A DNA stretch of 64,000 nt from Chamaecrista fasciculata (GCA_003254925.1 QANZ01043233.1:50605-114604), one strand, 5' to 3'. Shown: positions 25,301 to 38,222, counted from the stretch's first letter. The notes: a model not told the origin generated them from the letters alone. Translations and numbers: made by a program.

Positions 25301-28300
25301 CAAGCCATCAAGATTATCAATCAAAGTTCTAAAAGCTCCTTAGCAAACATCTCAAAGTACAATTATGTTGTGAAACTATAATTGAAAAAAACCTGGTTGA
25401 TCAAACGTCTAGCATGCAAGGCATTTGGATAAGTTTGAGGATCTTTCTTTGAATCCCTTTTCATGATTTCAAGTACTCTGCACCACAGAAACAAATGTAA
25501 ATTAGTTGAGACGGTAACACACAAACACTTCCTCCAGTATTACTACACAGAAATTATTGCCAACAGCACAACAAAAAAAGCATACACATTACTAAAAGCT
25601 ATTTGAATCATTGGTAATACTACAATTCATCTTTAGACTAATTTTAACAATCTTCTGTAAGCTGAAAGTCAGTATAGTACAGTTAAATAGGTTAGTTTTG
25701 GAGAAAGAGAATAAAATATAGTGTAAGAAGCAACTGACTCCTTTGTGGAATGGTATTTTTTTTAAAAAGAAAAAAAAAACTAGGCAAGCAGCAGGGGAAA
25801 GGAAAATCGGAGTATATTGCTTCCTCTAAAGCTGCTAAATGTGTCAATACTTGAGTTTCATAGAGGTCAGCATAAATGTGTCATTATAATTCGTTAAAAA
25901 AATGCTAAACCATATATTAAGTGCCCAATCATTGTAATTCCTTCATGCACATGGATGGACAGAGTGCTGATTACCTTGCAGCAATTCCTGAGTAAACATC
26001 GGCAGGCTTTTCTCCTCCAACAAGATTAACTGCTGCAGCTCCCAACTTCAAAATATAAATGTGGCATATTAAGTTATCAACACTCAGGCGCAATAAAAAG
26101 GAAAAAAAAACAGGTGGAGAAAAATGACAGAAAAATTAGAGAAACAACTGTGTCAAGCAAAACTTCCAGAAACAGTATAATCATCCAAGAGACATGGTTT
26201 TGCATACAAATAAAATTAGTGCAGTTCAAATTCAAATTATTAAGTTTTCACCCATCCCACTTTTTGTTACCAAACAAAGGTCAATCGATAATGAAACGTA
26301 CAATAATCAGTACTGTGAAAACAAATGCATGTGGAGACAATTAAATTTTGCAAACTGTTCGTACAGCATGAAATCCAACCTGATCTTATCATCCAATCAG
26401 TTTTATAAAAGTTGAGCTAACAAAGCAGGACATAATGAATCAACATTACATGTAAAAAAAGTAGGTTCGTTCTCTAAACAACAGAATGGGTTAGATTTGA
26501 TACTAGCCAGCTTGCTTCTTCCCTCTTGACACCTTAAAGCAACTACAAATCATGGAGAAACCCTACTTATTCTCTACAGACTGGAATAGGTTAAAATCAG
26601 GGCCTCACACAGTAATATCAATGGAAACTTCAGGATCAATGATTCTAGTCCACTAAACCACCTTCAACAAAATTGTTGAGATTAAGTTTCCGGAGTTTAA
26701 ATAATAAATTTGAGGAGCCTCTTAGAATTTTATAGATAGGACGACAGAATAAAGCTCCCGGAACAGTTCCGTGAAAAGGGGAAAAAATTATTACAACAAC
26801 AACATCCAAAGCCTTTTCCCACTAGATAGGGTCGGCTATATAGATCAACTTACGCCAATGTGTTCTATCTTTGCACATATCCACAGTTAGGGGGAAAAAA
26901 TTATTACACATCACGAAAATTTCATATAAGCATTCATCAGATATATATAGAACTCCTCCACCACCAGGTCCTCCCCCCCACCCCACACAATACACCAGTT
27001 TTTTTGCCAAAACAGAAAATACACACATGCAGAAAAGGTTAGGCGAAAGAAGACTTCAGAAAATGATGTTCACATTACCTTGTCCCTTCCAAGGGCTGCA
27101 TAGTGCTGTAAGCCATTGCAAGAACCATCCTAGAAGAAGGATAAAACAAACAATATTAATTAAAAAGCAATCCTAGAAGATGGTCTTTCAATTTCATCAT
27201 CATTATTGGCCAGGATGACCTGATGACCAGAGAACTGTATATATTGAATTTGAAGTTAACAATTCTAGTAAGGAGGTTCTTAATGTTACCCAGTTTACTA
27301 TCCATTGAAGAACTGCATTTGATTTATTCGATTAATTAGAAAGTAAATAAGACAATCTTTATATTCCCAGATAACTATTTCGGATATCTCACAAAAAGGC
27401 ACCTGGTGGACAGGCATATAAGAAAGGGTTGTTTCAGGAGAGGAGCTTCTCAATGCTTCAGAGAGATTAATACATGCTGCCAAGCACTGAAAAGGATCCT
27501 CTGCTTCCAACCACCAACGCCTTCCTTCAAGAGGCTTGTCTGCAGAATCAAATATATCATCCAGATGGTTCTCAACAAATGCCATTCTACCCTCATAACT
27601 TAATTTGTCCACACCACCAGCATACAAATTTGCCAAATGTATTTTCAACCAGCGCAAGCCTGACTTCCCTAGAGGACGTCCCTCTGCAAATTCTAGTATT
27701 CCTCGGCATAAATCAGAACCAAGATGGTTCAGATATGGGTGCATGGGGTAGGCACGCCCTCTGAAATCAAGATTGTGGGGATAGTAGAAGAATTCTTCAT
27801 CCCTCATTTTCCTTGCTACCTGCACCCAATATTAATATGATTGTATTCAATCATAGATCAAGCATTCAATATAAATCAATCTATCCAACACAATCAGAAT
27901 GCTTCTTACAGCCAGTTTAAGTTCTACATCACATCGCTGTGAATGCATTTCATTATTCTTCTTTTTGGCAGCTTTGACTTTCCACTTCCATTTTTGAATT
28001 TCTGCTTGATCTTCTGTGTCTGGTTCCTCTGGAATGGGAACCTAGAGAGGGAAAAAAAATGAAAAGGAAAATTCAAATTTAAAGCTCTGAAACTAAAAAA
28101 GTATCACCTATGAAAAAGGTACACAAGGGATGTAGACTTGTAGAGAGATACTAAGATAAGGGTACAGGACCCAGAGATAAAGATATGATATAGTAAATTC
28201 TTACTGAATTAAAATAATTAAAACACATTTCATACATGTCAAATGCTTTTTTGTTTGCCAACAATACATGTTAATCGTTAAAATATAATTGAAAGTATAA

Positions 28301-31300
28301 CTCATTCCCATTCATACAAATTTAAACAATTACTTTTTAAGCTTTTCATTGTCTCACATTAAGGCACTTCTGTTAAGATTATTGTTTCAAATTTAAACAA
28401 TTAAGCCAGGAAAAGGAGTAATGTTAAAGCACACATACATTATCATAACGCAGAAGCCCTATAAATGATTCAGAACCAACTCTATTGATATACGGGTGGC
28501 AATCTGTCTTATGAAGTCAATCAGTCAATGTTATAGTCATGTTAAGGGCAGGATATTATAGCACATATATTCACACCAACTCTATTGACTACCCTTTTAA
28601 CTAATTTTTGGAAAAAGAAAAAGAAAAAAACCTCAACCTTGACGCAGCCTGTTCATTAAACAAGAAACACACCAACAACAACACTGCTGGTTCTAACATA
28701 AATCATAGACAGGTCATGTTGTGTGTGCCACTATGTGGGATATGAATATGGCACTGAGCAGAAAAGATGGAAAACACCAAAAAAGGCCACTGACAAAGTG
28801 ATAACCATTCCTGAGGCCATCCAAATAATGATCTTGCCAAACAGTATCCAAATTGTTAAGATATAATAGATATGCATGTTTTCAATATATATTCTATACA
28901 ATCTAAAAGCTGAGTTACAAGTCAATACTTGTTAAATATATTTATATATCTTTTCCATATTTCAATTTATGTTATGATTTCTTAACCAGTACCTAGCACT
29001 TGTTAGCAAAAGCCTTAAAATAAAATTAAATCTAACTTGTTAACTTCAGGCCATTGGGCTTATAAATAGAATCAAGAATAAATAGCTATATTTTGTATTA
29101 TTGCAACAAGCCGGAGTTAGCAACAATAAAATTGGAAATAAAATATGCTTGGTTAATCGTTACACACATCTTCACGGCCCACCAAGTCAGCAAGATTCCC
29201 TCCACTGGCCCATATCTGATCTACCACACCGAGAATCCTTTTGTTTATTCTCCATTTTGTATTGCCGAGGGTATCAAGGGCCTATAAACAACCAAAAATT
29301 AGAGAAGAAAAAACATCAATATCAAAAAGATACAGAGTGCAGTCAACAAACTCAATTACTCATGCACAATGAACTCCAACCTCAAAAACAGGTTCTAGTT
29401 GCTGCATAGGAGCCCTTTTAACTGCTTGACGTTGTTGCCTTGCTCCATGCGTTCTCATGACATAGGATGGCAAAAACAAGTATGCTCCTTGGTCATACCT
29501 GCCGAAATATTACAATGTTTAGAACAAAACTAAAACATGGGCAAGGAACACAGCAGAACATAGCTGGCTATCACAAGTTGAAGCAGTAGGTCAACAGGAT
29601 CACTTCCAAAAAGCATTCTTACAAATCATATGGACCAGCAAATAATGACAAAAGGTTAATTTGATCATTAACATGCTCCTTTTGTTACTATAAACAAGCC
29701 CATTTAGAGAAGCAAACAGCAGATTTTCCAAAGAAATTTAAAATAACTTAAAAATAAATTAACTTAAAAGTAAAATACTTTGATCTTCCTTGGATTTAGC
29801 ATTAAATATATAACCCCTCTATGTTGAGGATAAACAAAAACCTCACCGTCTAACCTTCTCACCTCATCTAATCTTCTCTTAAAATGATAGTAGACATACC
29901 TAAGACATTGCGAAGCAGTCAAGACTAGACTCATTAATTAAGTGCCTAAAACACTATAAATTCATTATATATAGTATTTAAACATTATTCAGGCCCATAT
30001 GAAGAAATTGAGTGAAGCCATACAAATATTGTAGACCAAGGGTTTTTTAGGTATTTGACAAACAAATTTAACATTTTGATTGAGTTCTAATATCTTCTAT
30101 AACGATTATGCTAAGCATGTCTGTAAAAAGTATTAAGTGGAAGTACATTTTTAAAATATAAGAGATGTCCATGTATATTGTCAAAACAAAGGGTTTGGGT
30201 ATTTAACACTAAATTAAGGGGAGACCAAAGTTTCTTTTTCCTCATAAATCCAAATAAGTATGTACTGAATATAGTACCCTGTCCATTTACGAGGCGGCAC
30301 TAACATTGGCATGTACGGGATGACCATGTGCCTGGCCTGTTAGAATAAACACAGTCTGATGTTAGCATCGGCTAAATTAATATATGCATGCGCAAGTAAC
30401 TAAGTTGTTACTCATACGAGCTCAAAAAGCTACCTATAGATTGACCAACTAAAGGAAAAGTAACCATAAATTCAAACAAAAATATTTGTCAGAGAGTAAA
30501 AGGTCACTTACAGTTTTCTCAAGGCCTTTCTGGACCAGGGGGTCACATTCAATAACACCATATCTCTTACTCAATTTTTTCCTATTCAAGTGAAAAGTAT
30601 TCACAATTGAAAAGTAAATAGCTTAACTTCAATGATATAGAATCTATAAAAAATAATAATAACAAAGCTATCATTCTCACTGTGCATCAATTGTAAAATT
30701 TTGAAGAGTGTGCTTAAATGCAGGGCGTATATCTGGCGGATCGTCTCCAATTTGATCAACTGGGGGCTGTATGTAGGCAGTTTCTATTAACAGTTGCATT
30801 AAGCGGCTGCCAACCTGGAATTTACAACAACTGCATTGTAATACAAGAGAAGATAGATAGCTTCCAAGTTCATACGTACTAACATTGAGACATAACAAAC
30901 CTTCACATGACCTTCCTGACCCCAAGGCTTTAAATCATCATGTTTCTTTACTATTTGAATTGCTTTCTTCATCTTTTGCTTTTTCATTAAAGAAGCAACT
31001 TTCTTCCTTAATTTGTCCCGCTCTTGAGCCATTTTATCACAATCTTCAGTCTGGTGGCTCTCTTCTACAGTGGCAGGATGAGATTCATCATCAGGCTCGT
31101 CATCAATTTTGCTCTTCTTCTTCCTATTCTTATTTGTCTTCTCCAAAAACCTATAAACTCTAGCCTGATCCACATATAAGACTAGAATTTCATTGAATGA
31201 ATACTTGATCGTTGCGAATTCAAGATAGAAAAATCTAACATGTACAAAAGATTGGACATTTTAGCCATATAATTTACCAAGCACTTTGTTCAACGGCCGT

Positions 31301-32440
31301 AGCACTGTTTAGACTATTACCTTCACATAAGCATTATCCCTATTTCCTAGAGTGAAATGAGGGATATATAAGTATTGCTATACTAAGTGAATCCAAGCAG
31401 ACCCCATATGTATGAGCAATAGTAAATTGTTCTCACTAGAATGAAGGCATTCAAATTCATCCAATCAAGTGAGAATGAAATACACTTCTTTATAAACAAA
31501 GTAAGGAAAGCATACTAGGAATATGAAAGTACAGAACCAAAAGTAGATATTATTAGAATGATCAACTAAAATTCACCAAACGGCAGAAAAAATAATCCAA
31601 AAGGTTTCGAGTTTAATATACCTCATGTTCAATGGCTTCACCTATTTGAAGTGCGGCTTGGATTACTCGAGCACTACCTATCCCATTCGAATTTGACATC
31701 AACAAACCCATCAATTTATGCATGGTAATAACAGCCATCATATCTGCAGGCAGCTGATAAATATAAGGCGCATGAGACTTCATCCTACTGCTGTCTCTGC
31801 AAGCCACTTGGTCCTCAGCAATTGCATTCCTCAGTGGTTCAAACCAACCAAGGAACAACGACTTCATATAAGGCAAATTGGGAGCGAGCTTCTGCTCACA
31901 CATGTCTGCCAATAATTCTTGATATTCTTTGGCTGCTTGATCCCATGCCTCAGTCTCTACTTTTATCTGCCTTTTTCGAAGCATTTTGTACTTGTAGTTT
32001 GATAGACGCTCTCCCTGATGCATTGGCTTCTCCACTTGCGGTTGTTGTGCCTTCTCTTGTTTCATCATTTCCTCCATCAACTGCTGAATTTCATCGGACC
32101 TAGAAAAGTCTTCTTCGGTATCCTCTGACTCAATAGCCTCAGCAGCACTAGCATAACCTCTAGACTGCCTCATAAAGAAATAAGAACCAAAGGCGTTTTC
32201 AGAAGGCCGAAGATTGGGAATTCCCAGTTCATTTCTCGAAGTGCATAGACCCACTTGGCAAAATCCCATAACTGGACATCTCGAGTTTACCCACTTTTGT
32301 GTTTCGGAAGGGTTTATTCCCTCCAACAAATTCGATCCCCGATAAAACCTCTGGTAACTTGAAGAAGGCAAGCAAAATGATTCAGAGGATAACCTGAAAT
32401 TCTTCAAGGAAGCAGCTCGCTTGGCTAAATTCGCCCACAT
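22323..32440 (-). CDS. RPOT1: Phage-type RNA polymerase, mitochondrial (RpoTm-like)
   Basis: 19 exons (high to low): 31622-32440, 30901-31164, 30681-30814, 30512-30581, 30278-30336, 29381-29498, 29168-29281, 27910-28041, 27403-27819, 27079-27129, 25975-26045, 25393-25477, 25024-25176, 24856-24930, 23900-23989, 23725-23772, 23298-23412, 23048-23151, 22323-22433. All introns are GT-AG, phases agree, and the product is 1009 aa, the expected size. This single-subunit polymerase transcribes organelle DNA. The T7-type catalytic residues are present: Asp606 in GSDLCRG, Lys785 and Tyr793 in [10 protein letters not shown] (spacing of eight as in T7), and Asp942 in [24 protein letters not shown] and the C-terminal ESTYFFN are also conserved. 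The N-terminus ([15 protein letters not shown]) is basic, Ser-rich and acid-poor, fitting an organelle presequence. RPOT1 versus dual-targeted RPOT2 cannot be decided by eye. Confidence 0.95.
26786..26870 (-). mobile_element. RTE-LINE / Au-type SINE 3' fragment in RPOT intron 10
   Basis: On the minus strand the sequence contains GCCGACCCTATCTAGTGGG followed by AAAAGGCTTTGG and a GTTGTTGTTGT tail. This is the characteristic 3' end shared by plant RTE-type LINEs and Au-like SINEs. Only the tail region is recognisable; the body upstream is not evident. It sits inside the intron between exons 10 and 11 and does not touch splice sites. Confidence 0.6.
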
Positions 32441-32847
32441 TTCTAAATGGAACCTTGTAATTGACGGCGCGATTGGCAGAAAGCAAATGAAGTAGCAGCC
32501 AAAAGATGCAAAGAGACTATGATTTGATATTCATTAAGCTCTTGAACTTTTTTGTGGAGAAAAACGAAGAATCACAGAATGGGAGACAGAGATGTGTGAG
32601 ATGAGACTGAGACTGAAACTGAAGGATGCGACAAATGGCGGTGAATGAAAAATCTGGAGAAGGCGAAGAAGAGGAAGGCGTAACTAGCCGCCTCTAAACC
32701 CTTCATAAATCTACGTCTTCTCTCGCATCTATTTCAGTATCTTAGGGAGGTTTAGCAAACCGGGTCTGTCTTAGCGTGGTCCGGATCCGACCCGCGTCGG
32801 TCCGAATAACCAGGAGAGAATATGTAAGAAATACTAATAAAAATTTA
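32441..32847. promoter_or_regulatory. 5' leader and promoter region of RPOT
   Basis: This is the upstream side of the minus-strand RPOT gene. The first 250 bp beyond the ATG are purine/pyrimidine-biased and GC-richer than the DNA beyond 32840, as expected of a 5' UTR. I could not identify a TATA box with confidence. The transporter gene at the far left is not near, so this promoter is not shared with another recognised gene. Confidence 0.4.
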
Positions 32848-33327
32848 GGGTAAATTACACTTTGGTATCCTGTTCTTTTAAAAATGATACTTTGGTACCT
32901 TGTACTTTGTACTGTTAACACTATGGTACCTAAATTTATTTTTCTGTTAAGTTTTGACGGCGAAGTCACACGTGACCATCATGGTACAATAAAAACACCC
33001 AAATGTTTGTTTTTCTCTTATTTTTCACGATTCAAACAATAAAACACTCCAAAATCCTCTGAACTTCGAACCTTAGTGTTTTTCATGTTTTTTTAGTGTT
33101 TTAGTGTATGTGTCGTGAAAAATGAGAGGAAAATGAACATTTGGGTGTTTTTACGGTGCACGTGATGGTCATATGCGACTTCGCCATCAAAACTTAACAG
33201 GAAAATAATTTTGGGTACCAAGAGTGTTAACGGTGCAAAGAACAGAATACCAAATGTCACTTTTGAAAGAACAGGGTACTAAAGTGAAATTGTGTCATAG
33301 AACAGGGTACCAAAGTGTAATTTACCC
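32848..33327. mobile_element. Long-inverted-repeat element (480 bp), same family as 2548-3432
   Basis: It starts GGGTAAATTACACTTTGGTA and ends with TACCAAAGTGTAATTTACCC, a nearly perfect reverse complement. The arms pair through most of the element, including AAGTTTTGACGGCGAAGTC / GACTTCGCCATCAAAACTT. Essentially no unique core remains. The flanks are A-rich and no reliable target duplication could be fixed. It is a non-autonomous foldback or MULE-type element. Confidence 0.75.
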
Positions 33328-33335
33328 AAAAAAAA

Positions 33336-33601
33336 TAGTAAACTAACAATTTGATCCCAAAAAGATCATCGAGCTGACAATTCGATCTCTGAAAGATTGA
33401 AATATACAGTTTAGTCCCTGAAAGATCAAAATAGTACATTAATTAGTTCTTTATATAGAATATATAGTATATTGTTTTAATCTTTCAAGAACTAAAAAGT
33501 ATACCATTTTGATATTTCAGTGACTAAATGCATATTTTAATCTTTTAAGGATCGAGTTGTCAGCTCAATGATATTTCAAGGATCAAATTGTTAGTTTACT
33601 A
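33336..33601. mobile_element. Second small inverted-repeat element (266 bp)
   Basis: It begins TAGTAAACTAACAATTTGAT and ends with the reverse complement, and the arms pair imperfectly over about 120 bp with CTTTCA and TTTAGTC words. It sits 8 bp from the preceding element, so the two may be adjacent insertions or one compound unit. No coding content. Confidence 0.65.
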
Positions 33602-33944
33602 AAAAAAATCTCATCATCAAATATTAACATCAATTATATATATATATATACTTTTTTTAGATAAACTAATAAATAGTTATATATGTTTTATCAAATATAA
33701 AATTTAATATTTGCCATTAATTCAACACATAAAATCTAAGATAAAAATCCAACATATTTTTAGCATGTTACTTCTATTTCTCAATGAAATTTACATATCT
33801 ATTTCTCAAATATCTGTTTTTATATATATAGAAATAGAAATCTATTTCTTCATTTTGATTGTACGTGGAGGAGTGAGGACCATGCATGCATAGATTAATT
33901 GTCGATTACAATTTTTCAAAGGGTAATCGCTAAATAGTAAAATA

Positions 33945-34140
33945 TTAGTTGACAAAGTTCGATCCAGTTCGTAAGGAGTCAATTCATAACCCACAAGAAT
34001 ATGAGTTTGAATCTTGCTGCCGATGTGAGGACTTTGTTGGTAGGTGATCTGTAAATACTCATAGAGTCTGAAGGCATGTCCTGGCCTTCATAAGCTTACG
34101 GTGGCAAACTCACCTAAAATTTTTATTACCCCAAAAAAAT
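33945..34140 (+). mobile_element. SINE-like retroposon copy, plus strand
   Basis: It contains GAGTTTGAATCTTGCTGCC (weak B-box resemblance), then CTGTAAATACTCATAGAG, and ends ACTCACCTAAAATTTTTATT with an A-rich tail. Parts match the minus-strand reading of 8176-8305 (GGTGATC-TCTGTAA-GTACT words, GTCCTG, CACCTAAATTTTT). Target duplications are not obvious, so the 5' end is approximate. Confidence 0.45.
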
Positions 34141-34167
34141 ACTAATCACGGTGTAATACTTCTAAAT

Positions 34168-34591
34168 AGGAGTGTACACGGGCCGGGCCATCGGGTCTGT
34201 CCCGACTATTTCTTTTTAAAAAAAAAATCATTGATTCATTTTATATATTTTTTAACTTGTATATATTGGTAAAATTATTAATTTTGGATCAATTTAATAT
34301 TTTTTTATTAATAAAGACATTTAATTTGACTTAATTATTAAAAAATGTTGATTTAATTATGATTAAATATATATTTTATGTATATTTTTAATATAAAATT
34401 AATAAAAATAATAATAGATATGTATTTCTTACAATTAAAAAAATATTTAGTAGTATTAAATATAAATATGTATAGTAAAAATTTAAAAAAAATATTTTTT
34501 AAAAAAAAATAAGAGTACCCCTGACCGGGCTGGGTCTAGAAACACTAGACTCGCACCCGGCCGGGCCGGGCCGGGCCCCTTGTACACCCCT
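34168..34591. mobile_element. hAT-like MITE with GC-rich ends (about 424 bp)
   Basis: Ends are AGGAGTGTACACGGGCCGGG and, on the right, CGGGCCCCTTGTACACCCCT, which are imperfect reverse complements. The ends are strikingly GC-rich (repeated GGGCC) against an extremely AT-rich core. Ends of the form AGGGGTGTACA are common in plant hAT derivatives. No clean 8-bp target duplication was confirmed. Confidence 0.6.
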
Positions 34592-35101
34592 ACTTTAAAC
34601 ATGATGAAAAATCTTTTATTTAAAACTATATTTATCTCAAATAAACTAGAATTTATCACGAATGATAGTTTCATTCATCAATAAAAATAATAGACATTTT
34701 TTTTATGGAAAAATATTAGACATTTTATACTCTAAAAAGTGTTGACATGCATTATTTAAATTTATTTTATTATAAAAAATATTTTATTGTATAATTATCA
34801 TTAATTTAGTTTTTAATATCTTTTAATTTATTTTATAGCTTAGACTAATCATCAAAAAGGTTGAAACACATACAATAAAATTAGTGGCCTCATATAATTT
34901 AAATTGCATGCAGGTTTTGTTTTAGAAAATTTTAAAATAACAAAGTATAAAAATATTTTTACTATATCTAATAATAATAATAATAAACAACTTTAGAAAT
35001 TATTTAATTTTTCTAATAATAAAACACCTTGCATTGAACTTATATATCCACTATGTATTGACATGTACTCCCACTCAAACTCTTCCATAGAGATGAAATT
35101 A

Positions 35102-35719
35102 TTTTTTTTTTTTGTCAGAATCAAATATCCATTGATGAGAAAATGGCACAAGGCCATACAACAACTGAGAGACATAGTAAGGCAGAGATCTAACAATTTG
35201 AACACAACCTTACGCTCAACAGATCAGAATACAATAGTATAGGAGAAGAAAGAAAATCCTAGGCAACACACCTAAGACAGAAAATAAGATCCAGATCTCC
35301 TATACAGTCAGATCTACAAAATATCTAGAAAAGATAAGGAAAACTTGGAAGATAATTCAAGAGGCAACACACCCCTCATCCCTCTCAGAGAGATAAATCT
35401 TCTTAACCCGTTTTCTTCTTCGTTTGGGCTCCACTTGCAGATCAAGAACCAGCCGCCGTGAAGAAAAACCCACCCGGAAACACATCGGATGGGAGCATCA
35501 AGCATGAACCCGCGAATAGAGGCTGGAAACGAAGTAGGCGACTATCGGCCAAAAAATGATGATTTTGCCGCTAACCTCCAAGCCAGAAACAGATATATAC
35601 AACCCACTTCTAGGCAGAGAATTTTCACCCAAGCAACACACAAGGGATGAAGAAAATAATCTACCCAAACAAAAACCATACCAACTCTCAACCAGACGAA
35701 TAACAAAGAAGAAGGACCA
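35102..35719 (-). mobile_element. Non-LTR retroposon (truncated LINE-like), minus strand
   Basis: On the minus strand it ends in a poly(A) tract (a 12-bp T run on the plus strand near 35102-35113) preceded by TTCTCATCAATGGATATTTG. Perfect 17-bp direct repeats flank it: CCATAGAGATGAAATTA at 35085-35101 and 35720-35736. Poly(A) plus a long target duplication shows target-primed reverse transcription. The 618-bp body has only short frames. It could be the 3' UTR part of a 5'-truncated LINE or a retrocopy of an unrelated transcript; no conserved reverse transcriptase motif is present. Confidence 0.8.
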
Positions 35720-35879
35720 CCATAGAGATGAAATTAGAACAGTGGATTTTTTTCATTTAATTTTTCATATAGTGACATAGGTAAGAAATCCATTCATCAT
35801 TGGACAAAAGAAGAAATTTCATTCATCATCTTTGACATCTATCCATCCTGTGATTCAAAATCAATAGATTAAAAAAAAA

Positions 35880-36420
35880 AAGTTTAAGGATGAAAACATC
35901 ATCTTCTTCTTGCTCAAGTGAATATTTAGGTTTTGTGGTTATTTAAGAGGATTGTGGGCAAAAAAATAGGTAAGGAATTGGTTATGTTTGGTTTGAGAGA
36001 GTTATTGGTCTCTCGAACGTTAGGAGGGTTGTATTTTCTTTAGATTTATTTTTCTATTTCTTAGTCTATTTTTATATTGGTGTCCTTAATTTTGCACCTA
36101 TACTATTTTTGTTTATTAATACAAAAGTGCAGTGGGTTCTATCAAATTGGTATCAGAGTAATTAAAGTCTAGGAAGCATCACAATAAGAAATGAGTCATT
36201 TGGAGGCTAGGGCGTTGATTCTTCGAGCAATAGATGATTGGATTGAAAAAAGAGATGGTACGTATGAGAAAAGATATGAACATCATTAAAAAATGCATAA
36301 GAGACTTGCATGATACTAGGGTTGGTTCAACAAATCCTAAGAGGATGGGAGGAACACATAGAGACCAGACGGTCTTCTATTTGGACTCAATTAAAGTTAG
36401 GAGTTTTCCAAACCACTGCT
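35880..36420 (+). mobile_element. LTR-retrotransposon fragment: LTR end, PBS, broken gag start
   Basis: ATTGGTATCAGAGTAATT at 36147-36164 matches a primer-binding site for initiator Met tRNA, placed two bases after a possible LTR end at CTATCA (36144). An ATG at 36191 opens a 32-codon frame that stops at 36287-36289. A second frame (from 36234) continues with Lys/Arg/Asp-rich, coiled-coil-like sequence reminiscent of a gag N-terminus. The upstream LTR boundary and the rest of the element were not found, so this is a truncated remnant. Confidence 0.55.
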
Positions 36421-36945
36421 AAAGACAATAGAGGCGGATTTACAAACCGTTGCTAAAGATAATAGCGACAGTTTGAGAAACCGATGCTAAAGATAATAGA
36501 AATAGTTTGCAAAACCTCTGCTAAATATAATAGAGGCGAGTTTGCAAACTGCTACTACAAAAAATAATGGCATTTTGTTAGATAATAGTGACAATTTGCA
36601 AAATTGTTGCTAGAGACAATTGCGACACCGTTATGAAAGACAACAGTGGCAATTTTGTAGAGTGCTACTAAAGACAATAACGATAGTTAAACAAAGTGCT
36701 ACTAAAGACAATTTCAACGATTTGTGAAAGCGAAGCTAGAGACAATGACGACAATTTGTGAAATCGATGTTAGAGACAAAGCAACAATTTGTGAAACTGT
36801 CGCCAGAGATAATAGCAACAGTTAAAGAAGCTACTGCTAATGATAATAGCGACGGTGTTGCAAATCTTTGCAAAAGACAATAGCGCCTGCTTTGCAAACA
36901 ATGCTAAAGACAATAGCGAAAAATTGCGAAACTACTACTAAAGTT
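36412..36945. repeat. Degenerate minisatellite, about 34-bp unit, about 15 copies
   Basis: Consecutive units follow the pattern CTGCTAAAGACAATAGCGAC then AGTTTGCAAAAC with substitutions and a few shorter or longer units. The reading frame is not kept, so it is not a protein repeat. It begins right after the retrotransposon fragment at 35880-36420, and related words may be part of that element. Confidence 0.7.
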
Positions 36946-38222
36946 AGTCGTATATATCTCATTTCAAATTGAAATGTAATGAAATTAGAATTACGAGTTA
37001 TTCTTGACGAGTTATTTCTCTATCTAGTTAGAGTTGTCAGTAAATGAGATCAGATTATACTCTGAAAGTTGGTTAGATAAAAAAAAATCAATACAGACTT
37101 TTGGAGTACTATTTGATTTCGTTTATTAACAGTCCCAACTGGGCTGAGAAAGAACTCTTATAGAGTATCTCGTAGCTACATTTTTGTTGCATTCGGATTT
37201 ACAATAAGAGAGATATGACCAACTTCATGAAACAATTGACCTACTTTCTAGCTCGATTTAATTTCGTTTGCTAAAATTCTCAATGAGACAGAAAAAAAAA
37301 AACTTGTCAAGTGTCAGTCATAGCTCCAATTTTGTTACATTCAAACTTGAAATGAAAAATGAGAAAGATATAGTAATTATGAATCAAAACAACTTTCGAA
37401 AACATTAAAGGATAAGACAACGAAAAAATATTAAGGATCAAAATGGACTTTCAAATAAACATTAAGAACCAAAATGAAACTTCAACCTTCAAATTATTGA
37501 TGGATATGCAACTTAGGCCATTAGCTTTGCAAAACTCTGCCGGCAATTATTATAACTTTCAATGAACTTTCTTACAAAGTAGAGTGAGTAATTAATTTTT
37601 TTTTTGGCTGAAGAGTGATTAATTATTTGGTTCTTAATAAATAACAAATTTTTCAAATTAATCCTTAAAAAAATAAAATTATACGATTTAATCCTTCAAA
37701 AATATAATTTCAATAAATTAATTTAATGCTTTTTAATATATTAATTCAAATTTAATATTTAATGTAATTTTTTTTAACATCAATTGTTAAATATAAAACT
37801 AAAATTTAAAATTGCATCATGTTTTTAATCAAATTTTAGTTAATATCTTTAGCAATAAAAAATTAGATCATATAATTCCATTTTTTAAAAATCAAATTAA
37901 AAAAAATTGTTATCTTTGAAAAATTAAATTATAAATTTATTCAAATAAATAAATACCGAATTGTTAACAGAATATTTATATATTATAAAAACTGAAAATA
38001 AAAAAGGGTCTTCAAGAACTCTTCAGATTCGTCAGAGATAAAAAGCAATATTTTTAGCTGAAATTCCTTGATGGAATGTACAATTCTACTTCTAAACTAA
38101 AAATTTATAACCACTATCCCACAATACCTGATTTCCTACAAAGTTCAGATATATGCATTATTTCCTCAACCAAAACTAAATTAATGCCAAAATTTTGTTC
38201 ATTGAGACCCTTAAACAACTAA
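36946..38222. other. Repeat debris and AT-rich DNA before the HSP90C 3' end
   Basis: 36950-37490 contains two opposed stretches resembling the inside and arms of the 1825-2360 element (TATCTCATTTCAAATTGAAATG, GAAATATGACC-like words, and ACCAAAATGAAACTTCAACCTT at the right end). It may be a decayed member of the same family. 37500-38000 is very AT-rich with no clear structure. The last 200 bp probably include the HSP90C 3' UTR. Confidence 0.4.

Noticed and set aside
26940-26995. CCACCACCAGGTCCTCCCCCCACC run in RPOT intron 10 as an exon or motif
   Set aside because: Low-complexity intronic sequence; exons 10 and 11 join correctly without it.
36400-36950. CRISPR-like array
   Set aside because: Units are directly adjacent and degenerate with no unique spacers; it is a plant minisatellite.
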